Below, in pieces: positions 44,065 to 53,716 of a stretch of 64,000 nt of DNA (its first letter is position 1; each line of letters begins with the position of its first letter). Source of the DNA: GCA-020343675 sp964462945. Lineage in GTDB: Bacteria; Planctomycetota; Phycisphaerae; Sedimentisphaerales; Anaerobacaceae. Position numbers and translations under genes: made by a program. The stretch spans positions 31,004 to 95,003 of the forward strand of contig CAYWZW010000011.1 in NCBI GenBank assembly GCA_964462945.1, written 5' to 3'. The notes beneath the pieces were generated by a model, which was not told where the DNA came from, did not search any database, and saw only the letters and a list, made by a program, of their open reading frames with translations.

Positions 44065-45330
44065 TTATTGCCGTGAAGCATTGTCTTTTCTGGGACTAGA
44101 TGAAGAGTCGCTTAGTCCGGGTACGTTCCAAAAATCCGGAATGGTATCGCCCTTGCCTCTGAAAAGAAACGGCCACTGATAATACCACTCTTGGCGCGCC
44201 TGGGGCAGCAAGAGCGAGGGATCGTAGGGAAAACACCCCAGGTCCGGGGCCCTGTCTTGAGGCCACGGTCGGTCGAAGAAGTCTCTTTTCGGAGCATACT
44301 CCTTTGAGCCTCTTGCGATGGCGGGGCTGCCTTCCTTCAGATAGAACGTTCCCTTCTCTTTATCCAGAAACAGCGGATCTCCGAATGTCGCGTGCGGCCC
44401 GGCCGCTCTTAATGGCGGAATACAAAGGTTATAGTCAATCACGCTTTTGCTCTCGCGTGGGTCGCCGCCCGCCTGCCGGCTGTCGGGCAGGTCAAGAATC
44501 GCAATAGGCTCGGCTTTCTCGAACCTCCAGCCGGTATTGTCCACGATAATGTTGTTCGCAATGATCTCGTTCAGAGCATTTTTGACTGCTACGCCGCTGC
44601 CATTGAGCACGACCGTGTTATTGACGATGCTATTGGAGCCGGTTCGCGGCTTGGAATACACGGCGATGCCCCACCTGCAATTGCCGTAGATAAGATTGTT
44701 CTCGATCTTACTGTTGGCTATCTCAGGGTACAAATGGAGACCCCAGCCTGAATTGAATCTGACCACGTTGTTGCGAATCGTCAGATTATCGCCGTCGGCA
44801 TATACCCCATGGCTGAACTGAGGGTGCGCGCCGTTATATTCGATGACATTGTTTTCAATGACCGTTCCGCGGACATTGTGGGCTTCGATGCCCTGAAGAG
44901 CGTTATTGTGAATGCGGCAGTTTCGTATCACGGTGTAGTCCGCGTCGGATTTGATGCCTGTGTATTTGGCCCCACTGCTCTCAAAGCCGTCTATAATGAC
45001 CCACTTGCAGCCGCTCTTGACATAGATGTTGTGGAACGCAGAGCCGTGCAGGACCGCTCTATACTTGTACTGAGATTTGAGAATAGTCGGTCTTTCTGCC
45101 GAGCCCGTATGCTCCGCAGAAAGCGTGATTTGAGTCCCGATGTAGTCTCCGGGCTTGAATATGAACGTGTTGCCCCCGCCGACGTTTTTCAGAGCCGTCT
45201 CCACGAATGGGAATGGATTTGTCTGCGAGCCGGTTCCTGATTTCTGTCCGTCATGAGAAATCCAGTACGTCCCTGCAAATAAATCGCAGGAAATAAGCAA
45301 TAGAATAGCGAGGCTCAGGTGTCTCGGCAT
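44065..45330 (-). CDS. Secreted right-handed parallel beta-helix protein (pectate-lyase/epimerase-like)
   Basis: 421 residues with an N-terminal signal (MPRHLSLAILLLISCDLFAG). The body shows repeated short strand turns typical of a parallel beta-helix: YTVIRNCRIHNNALQGIEAHNVRGTVIENNVIEYNG, LTIRNNVVRFNSGWGLHLYP, SKIENNLIYGNCRWGIAVY and NSIVNNTVVLNGSG. These fit polysaccharide lyases, epimerases and tailspike-like proteins. It sits inside the glycan locus, three bases from the next gene's stop, so it may trim or epimerise the exported polymer. Catalytic residues were not identified. Confidence 0.88.
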   Translation of the reverse strand: MPRHLSLAILLLISCDLFAGTYWISHDGQKSGTGSQTNPFPFVETALKNVGGGNTFIFKPGDYIGTQITLSAEHTGSAERPTILKSQYKYRAVLHGSAFHNIYVKSGCKWVIIDGFESSGAKYTGIKSDADYTVIRNCRIHNNALQGIEAHNVRGTVIENNVIEYNGAHPQFSHGVYADGDNLTIRNNVVRFNSGWGLHLYPEIANSKIENNLIYGNCRWGIAVYSKPRTGSNSIVNNTVVLNGSGVAVKNALNEIIANNIIVDNTGWRFEKAEPIAILDLPDSRQAGGDPRESKSVIDYNLCIPPLRAAGPHATFGDPLFLDKEKGTFYLKEGSPAIARGSKEYAPKRDFFDRPWPQDRAPDLGCFPYDPSLLLPQARQEWYYQWPFLFRGKGDTIPDFWNVPGLSDSSSSPRKDNASRQ

Positions 45331-45333
45331 GGC

Positions 45334-46416
45334 TTATCTCCGCCTGCCAACCAGCTCTTGATAAATTCTTTCGAGGCGATTCATATTTGTTTTCCTGTTT
45401 CCGTGCTCAACGACTCTTTCGCGATTGCGCCGGGCCGCAGCGACGGCGAGCCTCGGTTCGTTATACAGTTGCATGATACATTTTGCCAAGTCATCTGCGT
45501 CGCCGACCTTATGAAGCAGGCCATCAACATTGTGGCTCAACCATGCCGAGTTGGCTTTTATGTCCGAAACAATGGGAAACAAGCCCGTTGCCATAGCCTC
45601 CAAGAGGGACAAACTTGTCCCATCCCATAGCGAAGCTGAAAGATAAACGTCGTGCCGGGCGAGAACCTCCGGCAGATCGTCATTATGCACTCTGCCTGTA
45701 AAGCTCACGCGGTCCTCCAGGCCAGCGTTCCTGATGTGCTGCTTCAGTGCGTCGAGCAAAGAGCCGCCACCCACAAAAGTTGTATGAAACTTGACCCCGT
45801 TGTCCTTGAGCCGGACCAGAGCGCCGATGATGGTCTGATGGTCGAACACAGGCTCGAGGCGTCTGGTACACACGAGTCTTAACGTTCGACTTGGATTGAT
45901 TTCGGGCCGCTCAATAGACGAGAACTTCTCAGTATCGATTCCGAGCGCGAGGGTCTTGATTTTGTCCGGGCTGACGCCGAGGCTGGCAACCATATTTTGA
46001 AGGTCCTTTGAGACCGTGTTCACGCAATCGCAGTGTTCGAATATCCTTCTTAAGAGGGGCCGCCATATTGCGGATTTGATCCCGACGGTCAAGTCACTTC
46101 CGTGCACTGTGACAACGGTTGGGTGGAAGCCGCAAACCCAGGCTGTCAGGCCGCAACTGGTGGCGTAGTGGGCGTGCACAATGTCGGGTTGCAGCTTCTT
46201 TATCAGCTTTCTCGCTCGAAGCATGCTGATGGGATATTTCCATTTTCCCTCGCTCTGGGAATATTTCCTGCCGAGCCCTACGTTATACGTCGGCACTCCG
46301 CGTTCGGGGCCCGGAGATAATGAAATGAAATGCACATCGTGCCCGGCCTCTTTGAAGTAATCCAGGTACGACCCGATGTGCGTGAATGTCCCGAGCGCGA
46401 TAAAGCTAATTCGCAT
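45334..46416 (-). CDS. Glycosyltransferase family 4
   Basis: 360 residues. Starts MRISFIALGTFTHIGSYLDYFKEAGHDVHFIS, the first Rossmann half of a GT-B fold. The second half has LRLVCTRRLEPVFDHQTIIGALVRLKDNG, a FTGRVHNDDLPEVLARHDVYLSASLWDGTSLSLLEAMATGLFPIVSDI segment with the E-x7-E-like nucleotide site (LLEAMATG). It uses a nucleotide sugar at the inner membrane to lengthen the lipid-linked repeat. It begins 12 bp after the stop of the preceding GT4 in the operon. Confidence 0.92.
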   Translation of the reverse strand: MRISFIALGTFTHIGSYLDYFKEAGHDVHFISLSPGPERGVPTYNVGLGRKYSQSEGKWKYPISMLRARKLIKKLQPDIVHAHYATSCGLTAWVCGFHPTVVTVHGSDLTVGIKSAIWRPLLRRIFEHCDCVNTVSKDLQNMVASLGVSPDKIKTLALGIDTEKFSSIERPEINPSRTLRLVCTRRLEPVFDHQTIIGALVRLKDNGVKFHTTFVGGGSLLDALKQHIRNAGLEDRVSFTGRVHNDDLPEVLARHDVYLSASLWDGTSLSLLEAMATGLFPIVSDIKANSAWLSHNVDGLLHKVGDADDLAKCIMQLYNEPRLAVAAARRNRERVVEHGNRKTNMNRLERIYQELVGRRR

Positions 46417-46428
46417 CTGCCACCTTGC

Positions 46429-47577
46429 TTACTGAGGTTCCTGCAATACTTCACGATAGGCTTGCAGCGTTTTTTCACAGACAACCGAGGCCCTGAATCT
46501 TCTGCGGGCAGTATCCTTCGCGCAGCGGCCCATCGACCGGGCGAGCGCCTCATTAGAGAGAATCTTTGAAATGCCGTCAGCGATGCTCCTGATATCGTAA
46601 GGGTCAACCAACGTCCCTGTTTTTCCATCCTCGACCATGCCCGGAATTCCGCCCACTTTCGCTGCGACAACGGGGACACCCGCCGCCATGGCTTCAGCAA
46701 TCGTCAGCGGGGCGTTTTCCTGGAACGAGGGGACGACTACACAATTCGCCCTGGATAGCTCGAGTTGCACCTCTTTGATGCCGATGTTGCCCAAAAAGTG
46801 CACCCTGTTGTCTATGTTGGCTGCCTTGACCTGCTCTTTGCACGCTTCGAGGTAAGCCGCTTCCGGAGTTCCGGCGATCCGAAGATGAGAGTAGGGAAGC
46901 TGCTGAGCGACACGAGCGAAGGCTTTTACCAAGCCGACGATATTCTTCAACGGCCTGATCCTGCTGCAGCAAAATATTCTGCCCGGCTCAAACGCCCACT
47001 CAAGGTCAAAATAGGAATCGGCAACGGGATTCTCGATAAGCCAGGTCTTGCCAATCCTGTTCTTCTGCGGCAAGAACTTTTTTGCATACTCGCTTATCAA
47101 AACGATATGCCGGACCCGGCGACGTCCATACTCCTCCGTCAGCTTCAAAAGCAGCCGCCTGGGCCGGCGAAGAACGCGCCACCGGCTTTCCCATATCGCG
47201 TCCCTCTCGGCAATGCCGTGTATCGTAAGAATGTTCGGCTGCTCGCAATTGGCCGCCAGGAAGGTCACGCCCTGAAAGTGCACAATGTCGGGTTTCAGTT
47301 GCCTCAAAAGGGACCGGATCCGTCGTTTCCCTGCGAACACGTCATAGACCGTTCCGGGCAGAAAGCTCCACGGCCCCATTTTGCCCACCCTAAAGACGTT
47401 GAAGCTGTCCCAGCCCTCGCAAACAGTCTCTCCCGCGGGACCTCTCGGAACGATTACGGTCACCTTGACGTCTGGGTGCTTTGCGAGCTCATCGACGAGG
47501 TATCTCGCCGCCCCGGCCACACCTCCGTCGATACACCGGGGATTTTCCGGGAAAACTGTCACTATCGCTACGTGCAT
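46429..47577 (-). CDS. Glycosyltransferase family 4
   Basis: 382 residues. MHVAIVTVFPENPRCIDGGVAGAARYLVDELAKHPDVKVTVIVP is the typical GT4 start with the GG loop. The C-terminal half has FCCSRIRPLKNIVGLVKAFARVAQQL and ENAPLTIAEAMAAGVPVVAAKVGGIPGMVEDG, the conserved acceptor/nucleotide site. ATG 47577 matches the family start; the frame extends 35 codons upstream only across the end of the polymerase gene. It starts 7 bases after that stop. Confidence 0.93.
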   Translation of the reverse strand: MHVAIVTVFPENPRCIDGGVAGAARYLVDELAKHPDVKVTVIVPRGPAGETVCEGWDSFNVFRVGKMGPWSFLPGTVYDVFAGKRRIRSLLRQLKPDIVHFQGVTFLAANCEQPNILTIHGIAERDAIWESRWRVLRRPRRLLLKLTEEYGRRRVRHIVLISEYAKKFLPQKNRIGKTWLIENPVADSYFDLEWAFEPGRIFCCSRIRPLKNIVGLVKAFARVAQQLPYSHLRIAGTPEAAYLEACKEQVKAANIDNRVHFLGNIGIKEVQLELSRANCVVVPSFQENAPLTIAEAMAAGVPVVAAKVGGIPGMVEDGKTGTLVDPYDIRSIADGISKILSNEALARSMGRCAKDTARRRFRASVVCEKTLQAYREVLQEPQ

Positions 47578-47584
47578 ATCTTGG

Positions 47585-49039
47585 TCAGGCGAACTGTTCC
47601 TGCGGCAGGAAATCTTCCTCATGCTCGCTTTGGACAGGTACATCATCCGCCGGTGCTGTAAAGAATCCGGCCATGCGCTCACTCGCTAAGATGAATGCGA
47701 GAAACACCCAATAGTGCTTCTGATAGAGCTGTCCCACGTTGAACCCCATTATCAGCAGGTACGTCAGGATTGCCCTGGCGTACAATTTTTCCAGTCCGAG
47801 CGGTATGCGTTTCACGGTGAGCATGATCAAGATTACGAACAAGGCAAAAAGCGCGGCCGCGGGTATGCCATACACTCCGAGCGCCAGGAAGAAATCACTG
47901 TGAGGCAGGATTCTGAGTCCACTTTCCTCAAACCACCCATAGTAGCTTGTTCCCCAGGGTTTTCTCACCGCGCATAGAACGGCTTGTTTGACCGGCATCA
48001 TTCTGTAGCTGACGGCTTCCTTGGCCTGGTGGAGGTCTGTCAGCCGGGTCGCAACCGGCGCTTGCAGCCCTGTGTTTTTGACGACCAGCCCCGCCGAGAT
48101 CGATGCCAGCAAAATGACCAGAAGCAGCAAGGCCACAAGGGCCGGTCTGCGCACCACCTGCCTGACAAACAGCAACGGCGAGAGCATTGTGAACAGGATG
48201 GCAATCAGGGCGCCGCGCGAGCCGATCTTGAGCAGCATGATGGGGAGAAACAAGATTGCAGCCAGGTACAACATTCGCCAGAACCAATTCCTGTCACGGG
48301 CAAATAGATAGATCGCGGCTAAAAACGCTATAGCGGTCAGCGACGCCAACATGTTCGCATCCGTTGCCTCGCCCAGCGTGGCGGAATACCGCTGTTCCGG
48401 CGTGTCTTCCATTGCTCTCATGGCCGAACCGGTGATGAACGCCAATGCGATTGTCCCCAGGGTCCCGATGACGTATGCTCTCGATGCCCAGCGAAAGGCT
48501 TTCTCGCCGTTTGTCTGGAGTATCCAATATACGATAAAAATGAGTGCAAGAAGCTGAACCTGTGTGAAGGCACGCACCAGCTCATAGCTCAGATAGGGTC
48601 CTGCCAGAGAGACCAGACATACCCAGAGCGTGTATATTATCATTGCCCACAATGCCTTGTGGCCGATGCGCAGTCTCGGACGCGTGATCAGTACATTCAA
48701 CGCAAAGCTGACGGCCAGCGCGATGCCGACGCCTCGGTCCAGACTGAAAACCTGCCTGAAACCGATGCCGGCGCCTGTCGGCAGCACAAGCATCATAATA
48801 CAAAGGCCGAACGTCGGTTTCAGGACCATGCCGATGACCGTCGGTACGCCGATAATGATGGCACCCGCCACGGGATTTTTCGCAAGGAACATGACTGCAA
48901 ATCCGATCAGGGAAATTACAATCCAGATCGCAAGGAGCAGGACATTCATCACCGGCGGCAATTGGATATCAGAAGTCCGTTCACTCGGCTCGCGAAGCAA
49001 TTCCCCTGTGTCTATTTCATCTTCATATTCCGCGTACAT
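47585..49039 (-). CDS. O-antigen ligase/polymerase (Wzy/WaaL-like) membrane protein
   Basis: 484 residues with about 12 membrane segments and an acidic N-terminal cytoplasmic tail (MYAEYEDEIDTGELLREPSERT). The hallmark is an O-antigen-ligase pattern: a cluster of Arg residues and a large loop around ATRLTDLHQAKEAVSYRMMPVKQAVLCAVRKPWGTSYYGWFEESGLRILPHSDFFLALGVYG, a W-G-x-x...H-S/N-x-x-L motif. It either polymerises lipid-linked repeats or ligates the polymer. Placed mid-operon between a kinase-like gene and two GT4 genes. Confidence 0.87.
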   Translation of the reverse strand: MYAEYEDEIDTGELLREPSERTSDIQLPPVMNVLLLAIWIVISLIGFAVMFLAKNPVAGAIIIGVPTVIGMVLKPTFGLCIMMLVLPTGAGIGFRQVFSLDRGVGIALAVSFALNVLITRPRLRIGHKALWAMIIYTLWVCLVSLAGPYLSYELVRAFTQVQLLALIFIVYWILQTNGEKAFRWASRAYVIGTLGTIALAFITGSAMRAMEDTPEQRYSATLGEATDANMLASLTAIAFLAAIYLFARDRNWFWRMLYLAAILFLPIMLLKIGSRGALIAILFTMLSPLLFVRQVVRRPALVALLLLVILLASISAGLVVKNTGLQAPVATRLTDLHQAKEAVSYRMMPVKQAVLCAVRKPWGTSYYGWFEESGLRILPHSDFFLALGVYGIPAAALFALFVILIMLTVKRIPLGLEKLYARAILTYLLIMGFNVGQLYQKHYWVFLAFILASERMAGFFTAPADDVPVQSEHEEDFLPQEQFA

Positions 49040-49057
49040 GGTCAGCTCCCAATTTGG

Positions 49058-49813
49058 CTATTCATTCCTGTGCAAGAACAGACACAAGCGAGCGTGCATT
49101 AACATTTGACAAGAAATATAACCTGCGGCCCTGAGAAGCCTTCTTCGGCGGGCCAGTTGCAAGACGTTTTTTCTCTGCAATCGGCATATCTTCGGCGCAC
49201 AGTCCCTAAATTTGCTTAACTTGATTTGCGGGGCGGCGTTCCGATATCCTCTCAGGAACGGGTGAGCCATTTCTGCGGCATCCCAGCTCAGCACCGCTCG
49301 CCATGGTGCACCATGAAATAAAGAGCTTATAAACAAGAGAATGTCGAAGTATCGGCTCCCGAAGTTTGGAGTTCTTCCTACCAATGGCGCCGCCGACCAG
49401 TCCACGATGACCAGCTCACCTGACGGCTCGTGAAAGCACACGTTAATACAGGCGAAATCACCATGGATAAAAACGTTCTCATCGGAAGACCCCATCCATT
49501 CCGGCGGCATTTCGCGTTTCATTTCCTCGGGCAAGGCCAGTTTTTCGTGAACAACCGCCAATGCCTGTCCCGCCTTTTCCAGGAGTTCGGGCAGCCGCGG
49601 GTCCTTACGAACCGCCAAATCGAGCAACGTCACCAGGCCGCTGAGTCTCTCGAATTCAAGCACGCCCGTCTCGGCGTCGAAGTTGAGGACTTTGGGAACG
49701 CAAAACAGGCCGCTGTCTTTGCCGATATCCAATGCCCTGGATGCTTTGGCCGCTTCGACGGCCAGGATGCTCGAATCCCCTGTTTTTCGAACAATATCGC
49801 CAAGGCACTCCAT
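49058..49813 (-). CDS. Aminoglycoside-phosphotransferase/choline-kinase-like protein
   Basis: 251 residues. The catalytic loop is FIHGDFACINVCF (HGDxxxxN style, with Asp as base) and the metal site is ELVIVDWSAAPLVG. The N-terminal lobe is short (IVRKTGDSSILAVEAAKASRAL), lacking an obvious Gly-rich loop. Within a polysaccharide operon, such kinases phosphorylate sugars or lipid-linked acceptors; a similar role here is inferred. The C-terminus is rich in Arg (QRKNVLQLARRRRLLRAAG). It starts 4 bp after the methyltransferase stop. Confidence 0.82.
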   Translation of the reverse strand: MECLGDIVRKTGDSSILAVEAAKASRALDIGKDSGLFCVPKVLNFDAETGVLEFERLSGLVTLLDLAVRKDPRLPELLEKAGQALAVVHEKLALPEEMKREMPPEWMGSSDENVFIHGDFACINVCFHEPSGELVIVDWSAAPLVGRTPNFGSRYFDILLFISSLFHGAPWRAVLSWDAAEMAHPFLRGYRNAAPQIKLSKFRDCAPKICRLQRKNVLQLARRRRLLRAAGYISCQMLMHARLCLFLHRNE

Positions 49814-49816
49814 CGT

Positions 49817-50587
49817 TCATTTCCTCGAAGCGGAATCATCATCGCTGCGGTTCTCGCGCCGCCGGCAGACGGCGATTGGGCTCTCTGAGAATTGATTCAG
49901 AAACTTAAACCTGCCGGCCACATTATCAACCGCGCGATTCAGCAGGTACGAAACCGGAACCTTTGGCGGATGAAAAAAACCGACCGGATAAATCTCAATG
50001 ATTTCCAGCCCCGCTCCTTGAACAAGTTCATCCATTTCCTGGCTGCTCATCACGTTGAATATCCCTTCGGGATTTTTCCGCCGGTGGCGCATATACAGCA
50101 GCTTCGTCCAGGGCGACCCTGAATTCTGGTGATTGTTGAATACGAAACAGCCGTCTTTGTCCAACAGCTCGACAAGGGCTCGCAGCGTGGCGGAACGCAG
50201 CTCGGGCTCGGCGTTGAGGAAAAAGCGAAAGGCGGTTATCAGGTTAAACTTTCTTGGCTTTAGAACGTTTTCCACCGTTATGTCCGCCTCGATAATTTCC
50301 GTCCGCTTAAGCTTTTTCTTAGCGATGGCCAGCATGGAGCCGGATACATCGACGCCGGTCGAGGTTTTCACGCGATTCTCCAAAAGAGCCGTTATCCGGC
50401 CTGTCCCGCACGCAAAGTCGAGCAGGTGAACGTCCCTGTCCGCGAAGTATTTCTCCAGAATTTTCAGAATGATTTCCTGCTCGCGCGACCAAAGGAATCT
50501 CTGCCAAGTCTGAGTTTGGTAGTACTGCTCGTATTCGGCGCCTTTGGCCGCGTATTTGTGAGACTCTTTGTAACTAATCTTGGCCAC
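49817..50587 (-). CDS. Class I SAM-dependent methyltransferase in glycan locus
   Basis: 256 residues. Motif I is VHLLDFACGTGRITALLE, then SGVDVSGSMLAIAKKKL (acidic end of beta2) and a FNLITAFRFFLNAEPE strand-4 region, as in UbiE/Methyltransf_25 proteins. It likely methylates a sugar, capping or decorating the glycan, but no domain fixes the acceptor. A GTG at 50587 overlapping the flippase stop by 14 bp is preferred; an ATG at 50617 would overlap it by 44 bp. The start is uncertain. Next gene follows after 3 bp. Confidence 0.85.
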   Translation of the reverse strand: MAKISYKESHKYAAKGAEYEQYYQTQTWQRFLWSREQEIILKILEKYFADRDVHLLDFACGTGRITALLENRVKTSTGVDVSGSMLAIAKKKLKRTEIIEADITVENVLKPRKFNLITAFRFFLNAEPELRSATLRALVELLDKDGCFVFNNHQNSGSPWTKLLYMRHRRKNPEGIFNVMSSQEMDELVQGAGLEIIEIYPVGFFHPPKVPVSYLLNRAVDNVAGRFKFLNQFSESPIAVCRRRENRSDDDSASRK

Positions 50588-52139
50588 GGTCTTTTCTTCG
50601 CAGAGCCATACCGACAAATCGTTTTCGCTCGACGTCCGTCAGAGTCAAGAACCATCCGCCCACCGCTGTCAGAAGCGCCGCGGCAACAACGACGCCGGCT
50701 ATTTCGAGCCACGAGTCAGGTGGAGCAAGATATTTCCAAAGGCCGATGCAGATGGCCGCCGGCAGCGACCCCAGCAAAGCCGGCCGCCAGACATTGCGGA
50801 GGTTCTCCAGCCAGGAAACACGCATTTTCTGGTTGAAATATATCGGCAGAATCACGCCGGATATCAGCACCATCGGCAGAAAGTTCGACCAGGCTATCCC
50901 GAGCAGGCCCCAGTCGAACACTTTTACCGAGACGACAGATGCCGAGATGCACAGTAGTGCCATCAAAGCGGTAAGAACGCCAAAGATCCTGTGTTGCCCC
51001 CGGCCCACGAGCACAAGAAAGTTGCTGTGCTGCGCCAACATCAAACAATGCCCAACGGTGACGATGGTTAAGACAACGGCCATTCCCGGGATGGCTGCCG
51101 GGTCCTTGAACTGGTCGCCCACCCATATCTCCAGGAACTCCCTGCCCATCATGACCAGGAAACAGCCGCCCGGAAAAAGCAAAAGCAGGCTGTACTTCTG
51201 TGTCAGGAAAGCTATTTCTCTTACCCGCAGATGGTCGTTTCTGGCGTCGAGGTCACTGACGGCCGGCTTTATCGCCGCCGTGAAGGCCTGCAGCAGTTGT
51301 GACAACAAGAAGACGCCGGCGGTTGCAACAGTGAATTGACTGACGTGGGCGGTACTCATGAAAATGCCGATGACCAGAATGCTGGCATTGTAGATGATTA
51401 TAGCCCCCATGGCGTAGAGAAAAGTGTTTATTCCGTAAGCCAGCATTTCGCGCAAAAGCAGCAGGTCGATCTTCCCCAGGGATAGTGTCGGCGTGGGCAG
51501 AAGTCTCCTGACAAAAACGCGATGCAGCGCTCTGAGGGTAATCTCACTCAGACCGAACACGAACCCCGTTGCCAGCAACCCGTAACCTTGCAGCAGCAAG
51601 ATGACGACCAAGACGGTTCGCAAAAACAGTACGGCCAGTGCGAGTGAATTGGTGATATCATAGCGCTGCAGTCCGCTCAGTATTGCAGTGGATGGTTGCA
51701 AGGGCATTGCAAAGGCAAAGCAGAATCCGACCACGAGCACGAGTCTGCCGGCGGTTTGCACCAGCTCGGGTTCAATTGCAAACCAGGAGCCGACATTCCG
51801 ATAAACGACCAGGCTGATAATAATAAGAACGACTGCCAGAGCCACGAAGAAAAACAATGAAGTGCTGATGACTCGTCGGACTCCCTCGTCGTCGTTCTTG
51901 GCCAGGCATACGGGGATGTATCTGTTTATGGAACTGCTCAAGCCCAAACTCAGCAAAGGTGCATACTTGAAGATCGAACCGCCGATGAGCAGCCATACGC
52001 CGTACCGGTCCTGGCCGAGCTGACTGAGGAAGAAACGTATTAGAAGAAAAGCAATGACGGCGTGACTCACCAACGTTGCGACGTTGAAAAACGTGTTGTA
52101 AACGAGTCTCCTGGAGGTTGTGATCGGCTGTTCGCTCAT
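50574..52139 (-). CDS. Wzx-like polysaccharide flippase (MOP superfamily)
   Basis: 521 residues with about 14 membrane segments. Opens MSEQPITTSRRLVYNTFFNVATLVSHAVIAFLLIRFFLSQLGQDRYGVWLLIGGSIFKYAPLLSLGLSSSINRY, matching the MATE/PST-type flippase start with the G-x-YG-x-W motif. It would move lipid-linked repeats from the cytoplasmic to the outer leaflet for polymerisation. Flanked by DUF2723 and methyltransferase genes with tight spacing, so part of the same operon. Confidence 0.92.
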   Translation of the reverse strand: MSEQPITTSRRLVYNTFFNVATLVSHAVIAFLLIRFFLSQLGQDRYGVWLLIGGSIFKYAPLLSLGLSSSINRYIPVCLAKNDDEGVRRVISTSLFFFVALAVVLIIISLVVYRNVGSWFAIEPELVQTAGRLVLVVGFCFAFAMPLQPSTAILSGLQRYDITNSLALAVLFLRTVLVVILLLQGYGLLATGFVFGLSEITLRALHRVFVRRLLPTPTLSLGKIDLLLLREMLAYGINTFLYAMGAIIIYNASILVIGIFMSTAHVSQFTVATAGVFLLSQLLQAFTAAIKPAVSDLDARNDHLRVREIAFLTQKYSLLLLFPGGCFLVMMGREFLEIWVGDQFKDPAAIPGMAVVLTIVTVGHCLMLAQHSNFLVLVGRGQHRIFGVLTALMALLCISASVVSVKVFDWGLLGIAWSNFLPMVLISGVILPIYFNQKMRVSWLENLRNVWRPALLGSLPAAICIGLWKYLAPPDSWLEIAGVVVAAALLTAVGGWFLTLTDVERKRFVGMALRRKDRGQD

Positions 52140-52154
52140 GTGTTCGGGGTCGTT

Positions 52155-53657
52155 TTATCGCTTGACCACTCGCCATAGAATGCCGGCGTGAACCAGGTCA
52201 TAGTTCTTGAGCACAAATTCAGGGCAATAGCCGGGTCTCGATGAGACAACGTACACCGTTCCATCATCGAGCAGTTGTTCAATAGTCTGCTCATCAAACC
52301 GGGGTGCATCTTTGCTGTTCACGGTGCCCGAGACAATCTTCACGTCCGGACGTTTTCCATTGACTTGCTGGGCGAGCAAGAGGGGGGCGGCGGTAGTCGC
52401 GTCGGCATAGATGACCGCATGGTCGGTGGCGAGGTCCAATGCTTCATTGGCGAAGTGCTCTGCTCCCCTATATCCGGTTTTCCAGGGCTGCAGGAAGTAT
52501 TCGTAATCGCTGCGGTAAGGAACATCGCCTCTTGTGCCGATGCGAAGCTGCATCTTTCTGGCCAAGGTGGGCCCGGCGGCGTAAACAGCAATCGGCAGCA
52601 AGCTGAAAAACAAAACGAAAAATGCAAGAACCTTGCCGTTTACTCGATCCTGCAAAAGATGCGCTCCAAGACCTATCAGGATCGAAGAGCCGCAGTAGAA
52701 CGGTATGAAGAACGCATACCTGTCCGGCACGGTATAACGAAAGGCGAAAATAAAGAATAGTACGAACGAGCCCAGTAAGACGTTTCTAAAGCCTCGGCGC
52801 GGAGATAATCTGGGCAGTCCGAAGCAGCCCGCCAAAAACAGCAGGGCGTTCGGCGTGGGAAAGTTGAACAGAATATACAGGAAGTTCTCTCCCGCGATTT
52901 GCGTGGACAAAGACGTATTAAGGGCTGCTTCCTGCCAGCGTTTGCCGAAAGCCGCGGAGGCCAAAGTCCCTGCAATATCGCCGGTCTGCATCGTCGTCTT
53001 GACGATTAAATACTCGTAAGGCAGCGCACCGACAATCCACAGCAGAACGAAAACCGCCAAGTCTCTCGCGCGGATTTCTTTCTTAATCAGGAGAGAAACG
53101 ACGAACGCGGCGTAGCACAAAAGCGGTATAGCGGCGAGTATATGAACGGCGATCGAAAGTCCGTTCAGAAGCCCCAGCCAGTATAAGTAGTGCACTCGCC
53201 TGGTCCTGGTATATTGCAGCAGCATTATCAATTCGGCGGTAAACAAGGCCGCCCAGAGCGTATATGTCTCAGCAATGCTCGCATGGCACCAGAACGTATG
53301 AGAAACGGCCAAGGTGACAGCCGCGATTACCGCCGGCAAGTTTCTGCCAAGCCACAGTCGCACGAATAGGAACATATTCGCAACCGCCACCGCGGCTGCG
53401 ATCGCCGAGACCAGATTGACCCTGTGGGCAAAATCACCCAGCGGGATGCACTTGGCAGCGATCGCGACGATGTAAAAGAGCGGATGAGAAAGAGCAAGGC
53501 CCAGGAAGCCTTCGATGTCGTTGTGCCAGACCCGGTATTGAATCAGCCCGCTGTCCTGCCACAGCACGCCGGGGGCGCAAGTGATCACGTAAAACGCCAG
53601 CGCAGCGCACAGAGCTGCAACGTAGTGCTGAGCCAGTTTTTGTTTTGCTAATTCCAC
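52155..53657 (-). CDS. DUF2723-family membrane glycosyltransferase-like protein
   Basis: 500 residues, about 10 membrane segments. The first loop carries the acidic motif TCAPGVLWQDSGLIQYRVWHNDIEGFLGLALSHPLFYIVA, where the D-S/G-G pattern is typical of the GT-C type DUF2723 proteins. It continues with SHTFWCHASIAETYTLWAALFTAELIMLLQY. GT-C enzymes use polyprenyl-phosphate sugars in the periplasmic leaflet; a similar O-glycosylation of protein or polymer is plausible. The C-terminal 130 residues are soluble (TTAAPLLLAQQVNGKRPDVKIVSG). Ends 16 bp before the flippase start. Confidence 0.85.
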   Translation of the reverse strand: MELAKQKLAQHYVAALCAALAFYVITCAPGVLWQDSGLIQYRVWHNDIEGFLGLALSHPLFYIVAIAAKCIPLGDFAHRVNLVSAIAAAVAVANMFLFVRLWLGRNLPAVIAAVTLAVSHTFWCHASIAETYTLWAALFTAELIMLLQYTRTRRVHYLYWLGLLNGLSIAVHILAAIPLLCYAAFVVSLLIKKEIRARDLAVFVLLWIVGALPYEYLIVKTTMQTGDIAGTLASAAFGKRWQEAALNTSLSTQIAGENFLYILFNFPTPNALLFLAGCFGLPRLSPRRGFRNVLLGSFVLFFIFAFRYTVPDRYAFFIPFYCGSSILIGLGAHLLQDRVNGKVLAFFVLFFSLLPIAVYAAGPTLARKMQLRIGTRGDVPYRSDYEYFLQPWKTGYRGAEHFANEALDLATDHAVIYADATTAAPLLLAQQVNGKRPDVKIVSGTVNSKDAPRFDEQTIEQLLDDGTVYVVSSRPGYCPEFVLKNYDLVHAGILWRVVKR

Positions 53658-53716
53658 GAGTGTGTTGTTAAGAACTCCAACGTACCGCGCGCCCGAGCTG
53701 CCGGAGTCGTTTGGAC

